This document shows, piece by piece, positions 6,533 through 14,300 of a DNA stretch of 17,035 nt. The DNA comes from CAYRJA01 sp964424455 (GTDB taxonomy: Bacteria > Bacteroidota > Bacteroidia > Chitinophagales > UBA10324). Under the pieces are notes generated by a model. That model had not been told where the DNA came from. It saw nothing but the letters and a program-made list of their open reading frames with translations, and did not search any database. Where the stretch lies: contig CAYRJA010000066.1 of the NCBI GenBank assembly GCA_964424455.1, positions 1 to 17,035 of the forward strand, given 5' to 3'. How positions within the stretch are numbered: position 1 is the stretch's first letter; every line of letters starts with the position of its first letter. Position numbers and translations under genes: made by a program.

Positions 6533-7545
6533 AGATTATATTTTTCTTTTTGGCGCGCTAAAATAGAAATTAATTTTTCTTTGGTTTCAGCAACTGAAAC
6601 TGCTGATTTTCCACCTGCTGCATTCTTATGTCCTCCCCCTTCAAAATGCTCTTTAGCTAAGGTATTCACATCTATATTTCCTTTTGAACGGAATGAAAGT
6701 TTTACCTGATCTGGCCGCTGAATGATGATAACAGCCAATTTGATTCCTTTTATCTGTAGCGGATAGTTCACTAATCCTTCCGTGTCGCCGGTGGTGATGC
6801 GGTATTTTTTTAAATCATCAGCATCTATTGCAATAATAGCAGTATGAACATCTTTAAGAATATCCATTCTGTCAGTAAAACAANNNNNNNNNNATCCAAA
6901 AAAGCGAAGGCGGTTTTCTCCGAAGGTTTCATAAATCTTTTCAAAAATCTTCGTGTGCTCCACTCCTGTTTCCATCAGTTTGGCTGCGATATGATGCACC
7001 TTAGGTGTGGTGGTAGGAATACGGAAACGGTCGGTATCGGTAAGCAACCCTGTATAAATACAAGTTGCAATGGTTTTATCAATTTGCTTTTCACCACCGA
7101 GCATTAATATAAAATCATAAATCAGTTCTGCAGTTGAGCAAGCTTTAGTATCCCACAATTGATAATCAGGAAAGGCATCCGGTTCAAGATGGTGATCAAT
7201 CAAAAATTTGTACCCGCCGGCTTTCCCAATTTCTTCTCCTAATTCATTTACGCGGTGCAGTTTGTTAAAATCAAGACAGAAAATCGCATCTGCTTCTGCT
7301 ACTAATTCTTTTGAAATATTCGGACGCTCTTCAAAGTTAATAACCTCTTTATGTCCCGGCATCCAGTGAAGAAATTCGGGATAGTCTGTTGGAGAAATGA
7401 TTGTTGCCTTGTGGTGCAATTTATTCAGATAGTGCCAGAGCGCCAGAGACGAGCCAATGGCATCGCCATCTGGTTTGTGATGTGTAGTGATAACTATTTT
7501 TTTCGGTGAAGAAAGAAACTCTTTTACCTCGTCGAATGACAGCAT
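6529..7545 (-). CDS. nrnA: DHH/DHHA1 phosphoesterase, NrnA-like (oligoribonuclease / pAp phosphatase), interrupted by an assembly gap
   Basis: A 338-residue cytosolic metal-dependent phosphoesterase. NrnA proteins degrade nanoRNAs or cyclic-dinucleotide products and dephosphorylate 3'-phosphoadenosine 5'-phosphate. The DHH domain carries HHKPDGDAIGS (22-32), LDFN (D92), IDHH (D117-H118-H119) and GLLTDTDRF (D170, D172). The DHHA1 domain ends with GGGHKNAAGG (303-312), which binds the substrate phosphate. Ten Ns (6884-6893) cover codons 218-221 between RLRFFG and CFTDRM. The frame is kept, but the true length is unknown. It is first gene of a probable operon with the two FKBP genes (4-nt overlap) and divergent from ndk. 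A weak promoter candidate on the minus strand reads TTTG (complement of 7614-7617), N19, GAAGTTTC (complement of 7587-7594). Whether oligoribonuclease or pAp activity dominates cannot be told from sequence. Confidence 0.92.
   Translation of the reverse strand: MLSFDEVKEFLSSPKKIVITTHHKPDGDAIGSSLALWHYLNKLHHKATIISPTDYPEFLHWMPGHKEVINFEERPNISKELVAEADAIFCLDFNKLHRVNELGEEIGKAGGYKFLIDHHLEPDAFPDYQLWDTKACSTAELIYDFILMLGGEKQIDKTIATCIYTGLLTDTDRFRIPTTTPKVHHIAAKLMETGVEHTKIFEKIYETFGENRLRFFGXXXXCFTDRMDILKDVHTAIIAIDADDLKKYRITTGDTEGLVNYPLQIKGIKLAVIIIQRPDQVKLSFRSKGNIDVNTLAKEHFEGGGHKNAAGGKSAVSVAETKEKLISILARQKEKYNL
6884..6893. other. Assembly gap of 10 Ns inside the NrnA-like gene
   Basis: A run of exactly ten Ns, typical of a scaffolding placeholder. 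The flanks on the coding strand read GGAT and TTGTTTT. A single missing A would give in-frame Gly-Tyr-Cys-Phe, a plausible family sequence, so the real gap may be far shorter than ten bases (inference). Confidence 0.95.
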
Positions 7546-7579
7546 GAATATTTTTTATGAGGCGAAGGTGATAATTTCT

Positions 7580-7608
7580 TTTGAAAGAAACTTCTTTGGT
7601 TATTTTTG
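7580..7608 (+). promoter_or_regulatory. Bacteroidota sigma-A type promoter for ndk
   Basis: TTTG at 7580-7583 and TATTTTTG at 7601-7608, separated by 17 nt, match the -33/-7 consensus in full. Expected initiation around 7614 leaves a short leader of about 14 nt before the ATG at 7628, which confirms that start over longer upstream reading of the frame. Confidence 0.8.
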
Positions 7609-7627
7609 CCGACCAAATTTTTTTCTT

Positions 7628-8047
7628 ATGGCAGGAAACAGAACCCTTACTATTATAAAACCGGATGCAGTTGCAAAGCATAACACTGGAGCTATTCTTC
7701 AGAAAATTGAAGAGGCAGGCTTTAAGGTTATTGCCTTAAAACAAATAAAAATATCAATGGAGCAGGCGGGTAAATTCTATTTTGTTCACCGCGAACGTCC
7801 GTTCTACAAAGATTTATGCTCTTTTATGTCGTCAGGAAAAATTGTTCCGGCTATTCTTGAAAAAGAAAATGCAGTGGAAGATTTCCGTAAACTTATTGGC
7901 GCTACTAATCCGGCTAATGCAGAACCCGGAACCATCCGCAAACAATTTGCAGAGTCTATTGACAAAAATGCCATTCATGGCTCTGACTCCGACGAGAATG
8001 CAGCGATTGAAGCCAACTTCTTTTTCTCAGAGTTAGAAAGATTTTAA
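7628..8047 (+). CDS. ndk: Nucleoside-diphosphate kinase
   Basis: A 139-residue protein of standard family length that transfers the gamma-phosphate from ATP to nucleoside diphosphates through a phosphohistidine. Visible landmarks are TIIKPDAV (K11), the FYFVHRERPFY segment, GATNPANAEPGTIR (R104) and the active-site stretch NAIHGSDSDENA with H117. The frame is open further upstream (to 7487), but MAGNRTLTIIKPDAV is the natural N-terminus and a promoter lies at 7580-7608, so the ATG at 7628 is chosen. It is convergent with the OmpA-family gene, with only 12 nt between them, and divergent from nrnA. It is probably monocistronic. Confidence 0.97.
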   Translation: MAGNRTLTIIKPDAVAKHNTGAILQKIEEAGFKVIALKQIKISMEQAGKFYFVHRERPFYKDLCSFMSSGKIVPAILEKENAVEDFRKLIGATNPANAEPGTIRKQFAESIDKNAIHGSDSDENAAIEANFFFSELERF

Positions 8048-8059
8048 AATATAGTTCCT

Positions 8060-10081
8060 CTATTTTCTTTCCGGATCCTGAATAATTTTTTCCGGCTCTT
8101 GCGATTCAATATTCAGTTTATCTGAGAGCACTTTGAAGGTTGTACGGCGGTTTTTCTGATGTTCTTCTTCCGTACAGGGAACTCCATTGCCACAGTTATT
8201 TACCAACTGGGTTTCGCCATATCCTTTTGCACTGAGCCGCGATTTGTCAATGCCTTTTGATACAAGGTAATTCACACAAGCTTCTGCTCGCTTCTGTGAC
8301 AGTATCATGTTGTACTTGTCATTTCCACGCGAATCAGTGTGCGAACCCAATTCCACTTTTACATCCGGGTTTTCTTTGAGCAGCGTAACAAGTGTGTCGA
8401 GCACGAGAGCGGCATCCGGGCGAATATTCGCTTTGTTATAGTCGTAGTAAATATTGCTGATGTTAATTTGTACTTCTTTGTAAATCTTATCGAGAATAAT
8501 TTTTACCGTTGCTGTTACAGTATCTCTATCAATTAAAGAAAATCCAACTGAATTAACTATTTCTGACTTGCTGAAATAATCCGCCTTGGAGGCAAGCACT
8601 TTATAATACTTTTCTGCTTCAATCAGTGTGGTAAAACTTCCTTTTGCATTTGTCTTTACATTCAGAATTACTGAATCTTTAACTGTAACTGTAACATCTG
8701 CTACTGCCAGCAGAGTTGTTCCGGTGACTTTGCTGTTCGGATCGTTTGGATTCTCAAAAGTTTTCTCCAATACTGTTCCATTCAATACATAAGTTTTTAT
8801 TTTAGGAAGAATAAATTGGTAGATGTCATCATTCCCTTTTCCTCCCGGACGCGATGAAGTAAACAGCCCCATCGCTCTAATATCATTACTCTTATCAGCA
8901 GGCACTTTCTGAAACAGAATACCGAAGTCATCTGCCGGAGAATTAATAGGCGGCTTTATGTTCTGAACATTGCCCCACTGTTTTCCTGTTTTTGTAGCAA
9001 CAAAAATATCAAGACCACCCATGCCCGGCTGTCCGTTAGAAGCGAAATACAACTTACCTTCAAACAAGTTAGGAAAAGTTTCGTCCTCAACCGTATTTAT
9101 CTGCGGACCCAGATTAATGGGATCTGACCATCCTTCGGAAGTTTTGTTACAGACATACAAGTCTTTTCCTCCATATCCGCCGTGTGTGTCACTCGATACA
9201 TAGAGTTCTTTCCCGTCTGCTGACAAAAATGGCTGCGATACGTTGGAGGTATCATCGAAAAGAATCAGTGGCACCGGTTCGCTCCATTCGCCTGTTACAC
9301 TTTTTACAGAATAATAAATATTACAATAATCATTCGTAAGGTTATCGCTGCCACAACGGGTAAAATAACACTCGCTGAAATTGCTGCTGAAACAGGCGGC
9401 TCCTTCATTGTATTTGGAATTGATAACCGGGCTAAATGATGCCGGAGTTTTATATCCACCCTTCCCATCGCTTTCCGCTATGAATATATCACTGAATTTT
9501 TCTCCTGTCCATCCGAAAGTACCTGCACCGATAGTAGATTCTGTTCTGTCGCTTGTAAAAACAAGTGCATTATTTGAATAGAGTACCGACGCATAATCAA
9601 ATGCCTGTGAATTGATACTTTCAAGATTGGTTACAATGTATGGCGCAGGGTGTTGCTGCCAATCGAGCGCCTGCTGAGTTGCTTTCAGTTGTTTTCTTGC
9701 TTCTTCATTAAACGGAACTTCATTCAAATAATTATTAAAAGCTTTTATTGCTTCTTCATATTTTCCGTTTGTTTTCAACATTACTCCATAATAATAATTA
9801 GCAATCGGATCGTAGTTGTAGCCGGCTGCAGTTTTATACCACTTCTCTGCTTCTACCGTTTGGTTACTGTAACGATAGCACTCTGCAATTAAAAAACTTT
9901 TTTTTGCCTTTGACTCTATTGTCTCATCAGCGTTCAACTCCTGTTTCAGTTTTTCTGCGGCAAGCGTGTATTTCTTCTCTGCATACAGTGTTTCACCATC
10001 TTTCACCTGTTTTACTACAAAGCAACTTTGTAACAAAAACAGCAATGAAAAAAAGAATAAATAAGACTTTGCTGAATTCAA
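8060..10081 (-). CDS. PorE-like T9SS lipoprotein: TPR, PD40 beta-propeller, CRD and OmpA domains
   Basis: A 673-residue outer-membrane-associated lipoprotein. The signal peptide ends LLQSC with C20 lipidated. TPR-like helices span about 25-140 (AAEKLKQEL, AIKAFNNYL). WD40/PD40-type propeller blades span about 150-425, with repeated SADGKELYVSS- and KLYFASNG-type strands. A carboxypeptidase-regulatory-like domain spans about 430-530. A C-terminal OmpA peptidoglycan-binding domain spans about 540-652 (YYDYNKANIRPDA, GSHTDSRG, SQKRAEACVNYL, NRRTTF). This order is that of PorE, the T9SS peptidoglycan-anchoring component described in Porphyromonas, and of OmpA proteins encoded beside SprF/PorP genes. 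An in-frame TAG stands three codons upstream of a TTG at 10081, and no ATG precedes the lipobox, so TTG is the likely start. It is separated from sprF-like by a terminator. Confidence 0.88.
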   Translation of the reverse strand: MNSAKSYLFFFSLLFLLQSCFVVKQVKDGETLYAEKKYTLAAEKLKQELNADETIESKAKKSFLIAECYRYSNQTVEAEKWYKTAAGYNYDPIANYYYGVMLKTNGKYEEAIKAFNNYLNEVPFNEEARKQLKATQQALDWQQHPAPYIVTNLESINSQAFDYASVLYSNNALVFTSDRTESTIGAGTFGWTGEKFSDIFIAESDGKGGYKTPASFSPVINSKYNEGAACFSSNFSECYFTRCGSDNLTNDYCNIYYSVKSVTGEWSEPVPLILFDDTSNVSQPFLSADGKELYVSSDTHGGYGGKDLYVCNKTSEGWSDPINLGPQINTVEDETFPNLFEGKLYFASNGQPGMGGLDIFVATKTGKQWGNVQNIKPPINSPADDFGILFQKVPADKSNDIRAMGLFTSSRPGGKGNDDIYQFILPKIKTYVLNGTVLEKTFENPNDPNSKVTGTTLLAVADVTVTVKDSVILNVKTNAKGSFTTLIEAEKYYKVLASKADYFSKSEIVNSVGFSLIDRDTVTATVKIILDKIYKEVQINISNIYYDYNKANIRPDAALVLDTLVTLLKENPDVKVELGSHTDSRGNDKYNMILSQKRAEACVNYLVSKGIDKSRLSAKGYGETQLVNNCGNGVPCTEEEHQKNRRTTFKVLSDKLNIESQEPEKIIQDPERK

Positions 10082-10202
10082 CTCCTATTATAAATTATTG
10101 TTGGCGAATGTAACGAAATAAATAAGTGAATATTGATTTTGCCTATGAAATAATGGTAGTAGATTGTAGGAAATGCCCATAATAGAGAAACAAGACTTAT
10201 AC

Positions 10203-10236
10203 AAAAAAAGCCGCCCCATTGCTGAGTGCGGCTTTT
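10203..10236 (-). terminator. Intrinsic terminator after the PorP/SprF gene
   Basis: The stem pairs AAAAGCCGC (10206-10214) with GCGGCTTTT (10228-10236), 9 bp with a GC core and a 13-nt loop. Read on the minus strand it is followed by an uninterrupted run of Ts (complement of 10203-10209), the classical signature. It lies about 50 nt past the stop of the SprF-like gene. The 202 nt between the two genes (10082-10283) hold no convincing ORF and no clear promoter for the PorE-like gene. Confidence 0.85.
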
Positions 10237-10283
10237 GATTCCGGGGTCCCAAACCAAATCCCGAAATATTGTTGTTACAGTAA

Positions 10284-11282
10284 TCAGAATTTTGGACAGA
10301 AAACTCTTTTCTTTTTCTGAGTTGTAATTCCACCAATATACTGAACACTCAGTTCCGGTCCACCCATACCATTACTAACGCGGGCAAGTTTTGAGTGGTT
10401 GAAGTCGTAAGAAAAGGTAAAAGCAAAATCATTGATATCGAATCGTACAAGAAAAATTGCCGCATCATTCCATCGTTCCATTGCACCGAAATAAAGTGCA
10501 TATTCATTTGTTCCTTTCTTTTCCATTCCAAATCTTCCAAAAGCTCCAAAAACCATTTCACGATGTGGTCCCTGCATGGAATAATATACTTTCGGATAAA
10601 TAGCTAACTGCGGAGTAACGGGCAAAGTTGCACCGGCATTGGCAGAAACTTTTCTATAAACAACGGAAGAAGCATCCCCCATAAAAGTTTGTACCGGTTC
10701 ATTAATGTGAAACACAGATAAGCCAAGTGAAAAGTTTTTTTGTTTGTCTGCCAGATAATTCCATTCTAACCCGGCAGAAACATCAGGATATCCTGCTGAA
10801 TTGTAAGCAAAGTTCTCAGTGGTAGCGCCACCTTCAAAATTTTCATCAAAGGTGAGCAGACTGTAATCTAAATAAGATGATACATAACCTCCTTGCAACC
10901 CTAACCCAACATAAGAACGTCCATATCTGTCTAAACATTTATTGTAGGCAAGAGAACCTTCAAACTGAGTAGTTGTAAAATGAGAGTCACCTGCTCTGTC
11001 AGAAAAAGCCATCAATCCAAACCCGAACATGTCTTTGCGATCCGGTCCTGTGGCAACGCTGAAATCAGCAGAGCCACTGATAGTCTGGTATGGTTCTGTA
11101 ACACTTTTCCACTGATTTCTGTAAATTGCTGTAAGACGGTAGTTGCCGTTGAAGAATCCTGTTTTTGCAGGATTCAAATAAATCGGCGCCGCATAAAACT
11201 GCGAGAAGTGGATATCCTGAGCAAAAGCGATATTCCCTGTAAGGATAATCAGCGCTGCTGCTATTGTGTAAATTTTTTTCAT
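10284..11282 (-). CDS. PorP/SprF family type IX secretion outer-membrane protein
   Basis: At 332 residues this is a predicted outer-membrane beta-barrel. The signal peptide MKKIYTIAAALIILTGNIAFAQ ends at residue 22 and is followed by the family opening DIHFSQFYAAPIYLNPAKTG and YRLTAIYRNQWKSV. Alternating strands with aromatic ends fill the rest, closing with GGPELSVQYIGG and a terminal VFCPKF, as is common in this family. PorP is needed for T9SS function in Porphyromonas, and SprF in Flavobacterium is needed to export SprB. SprF-like genes commonly follow genes for type B-sorted proteins. Here it lies 48 nt downstream of such a gene on the same strand, so it is probably the export partner of that giant protein. 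The symbol is left blank because PorP and SprF-like members are hard to separate by eye. Confidence 0.93.
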   Translation of the reverse strand: MKKIYTIAAALIILTGNIAFAQDIHFSQFYAAPIYLNPAKTGFFNGNYRLTAIYRNQWKSVTEPYQTISGSADFSVATGPDRKDMFGFGLMAFSDRAGDSHFTTTQFEGSLAYNKCLDRYGRSYVGLGLQGGYVSSYLDYSLLTFDENFEGGATTENFAYNSAGYPDVSAGLEWNYLADKQKNFSLGLSVFHINEPVQTFMGDASSVVYRKVSANAGATLPVTPQLAIYPKVYYSMQGPHREMVFGAFGRFGMEKKGTNEYALYFGAMERWNDAAIFLVRFDINDFAFTFSYDFNHSKLARVSNGMGGPELSVQYIGGITTQKKKRVFCPKF

Positions 11283-11330
11283 GCGTCAGGATTTTTTATG
11301 AATGAAACTGAATCATTTATGAACTGAATA

Positions 11331-14300
11331 TTATCTGATGAGTGTAACATTTCCTTGTTTCTGTATTTTTTCTCCGCTTGAACACACGCCTTCCATATCA
11401 TAGACATAAACTCCGGGCGCTGCATTTACTCCGTTAATTTTCCCATCCCATCCTTTGTCAATATCGTTCGACTCAAAAATCAATTGTCCCCATCTGTTAA
11501 AAATTCTCAGGTAATTGATTGATTTCAACCCGTAACTACGCACACGGAAAGTTGCATTCTTGTTATCGTTGTTAGGGCTGAAAGCATTAGGCAGAAAAAT
11601 CACATCATCCACACAAGCGACACGAATACGAACAGAGTCTTCTGTCCGGCAGCCGGCAGGAGTGATAACTGTCAGTACATAAGTTGTATCATGAGAAGCC
11701 GTAACTGTCGGATTCAAACAGTCTGTACAACTTAATCCCACAGCAGGGCTCCATGAATATGAACCTAATCCCGCACTTGCATTCAATGTAATTACAGAGC
11801 CGGCGGATGTATTCTTATCATTCCCAGCATCACATATAGCCAATGGATTAACAATCACTGTTACAGTAGCTGAGTCTATGCTGCAAATTCCATCTGATAT
11901 AACCACCTTGTATTCCGTAGTGAACTGAGGAGATGACACCGGATTAGCTATGTATGGATTATCCAGACCTGATTCAGGAGTCCAGTGGTATTGCATTCCT
12001 CCGGAGGCGCTTAAATGAATCACTTCTCCCAAACAGATAGAAGCGCCGGGTCCTACTTTAGCTACAACAGGATGGTTAACAAATACTGTAACAGAATCAA
12101 CCGAAGCACATCCGTACATATCTGTTCCCTGTAAATAGTACTTAATTGTGCTGTCAGGAGTAGTAACAGGGTTGGCAATATTATTTGTGTTCAGGTAATA
12201 AGTTGGATACCACAAGTAATTATCTGCACCACTTGCCTGAAGTATGCCTGAGTTACCCGAACAAATCTGAACATCTTTTCCTGCATCTACATTCGGTGAA
12301 GGATGAACAACTATTACAATATTATCATTCGCCGTGCATTTGTTTGCATCAACAACCGTTAAAGTGTAAGTTGTAGTTACAACAGGATTCGCAACCGGAT
12401 TTGAAGTAGTTGTATTTGTTACAGTTGAAGGCGACCACATATAATCAGCTCCACCTAAACCATTTAATTGAACACTGACCCCTTCACAAACTGCCGTATC
12501 TGTTCCTGCGTTTGCTACAGGCATTGGTGCAAGAGATATGATAACAGAATCTGTATTATTACAACCATTAATATCTGTTCCTGTTACAGTATAAGATGTG
12601 GTTACACCGGGTTTTGCAAAAGGGTTGGATACACTCGGATTATCTAATCCTGTTACAGGAGTCCATACATAACTTACAGCGCCGGTTGCTGATAATGCAG
12701 TTTCTGTTGCGGGGCAAATCATTGTGTCCTTTCCTGCACTTACAACCGGTAAATAATTTACTGTTACAACCATCTCATCTGTTGCCGTACAGCCGTTCCC
12801 ATCTGTAACTAATACCTGATAAACTGTTGTTGTGTCAGGAGATGCCATAGGAGAATCTGTAGAATCATTGTTTAATCCTGCTGAAGGTGACCATAAATAA
12901 TTTACACCGCCTGTTGCTGTGATTGTTTTTCCTGAGCCAAAACAAACAGCGATATCGTTTCCTGCAACAGCTACAGGATTTTGGTTGACATGGATAGTTC
13001 CTGTAGAAGTATCGCTGCACCCTCCGCCATTTTTTAAGATTAAAGTAATCAGATAGTCTCCGGGAATATTAAAAACATGAGCAGGGTTTTTCTCAGTTGA
13101 ACTATTCAGGGTTCCTGAAGCTGCGTCTCCGAAATTCCAGTTCCATGCAGACGTTCCTGATGTTTGCGAATTATCAGTAATGAAAACTGAATCACCCGGG
13201 CAAATTGAAGTCTTATTTCCACTGAATAATGCCGCCGGTGGTGCAATTACATAAACCGTATCACTGTAAAATCCGGTACAACCGAATGTTGTTTCAATAG
13301 TGAGATTTACAGGATAAATACCCGGAGAAGAGAAGAAGCGTGACGGGTTTTGTTGAGAAGAAATATTATTCGTTCCGCTGTTGGGGTCGCCGAAGTTCCA
13401 TGCCCAGCTTACAATCGGAATAGAAGAGTACGATGAATCTGTAAACTGAATATTTCCATTGCTGCATACTGAATCTTCACTCATTACAAACTTCACCCCG
13501 GGAGAGCCGATGGTGATAGTGCCGAGAGAAACCGCAACACTGCAGCCCAACCCGTCACTCAGAATTACCTGTGGAAAAAACTTGCCGGGTCTGGTGTAAC
13601 TGTAACATACCGTATCTATATTATTGCTGACAACCGTCCCATCACCGAAATTCCATGCATACCCTTGTGTATTTATTGTAACAGCGTGGAAACAAACATC
13701 CAGCGGATTGCATCCTGATGTTGGTGTTCCGGTGGCTGTTCCTTTCGGACCGGAAATATCTATGTATTTCTTAAACACAACTGTATCACTACATCCAAAT
13801 TCATTTGTAGTAATAAGTGTTACATCGAATATTCCAGCTGTGTTGTAATAGTGAAATGGATTTTTTACGGCAGATGTACTTCCATCTCCAAAGTCCCATT
13901 TATAGGTGGCTTTATTATTTATGCCTGTTGAAAGGTTGGTAAAGTTCACTGCCAGTGGCGGACAAGAGGTGTGTGTAGTATCGGCAACCAAATCTGCGGT
14001 CGGCGGACTTACTACTTTTATTGCAGCCGAATCAGTCAGCGAAGCCGAACATCCGTTAGCATCGGTAGCGCTGAGTGTTACTGTATAATATCCTGTTGTG
14101 GCATAAGTATGACAGGGCGTTGCCTGTGTTGAAGTTCCGCCATCTCCGAAACTCCACTGATAAGACAAACTCTTGCCGGTTGAGTTGTTCTGAAAGCATG
14201 CAGGGTTTCCAAGACATGAAACGGAATCTACTGCAAAACGCAGAGCAGGTTCGTTTACTTTCACAATACCTGTTTTCTTCACAGAATCAATACAACCGTT

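Noticed and set aside
7487..7627. N-terminal extension of ndk
   Set aside because: It overlaps nrnA on the other strand and lies partly upstream of a clear promoter, and standard NDK length is reached from the ATG at 7628.
8046..8066. Weak A/T hairpin between the convergent ndk and PorE-like genes as a terminator
   Set aside because: The pairing has a bulge and no GC core, and most of the right arm lies in coding sequence.
10088..10348. 86-residue minus-strand frame between the SprF-like and PorE-like genes
   Set aside because: It overlaps the SprF-like C-terminus in another frame and runs through the terminator hairpin; its composition is not protein-like.
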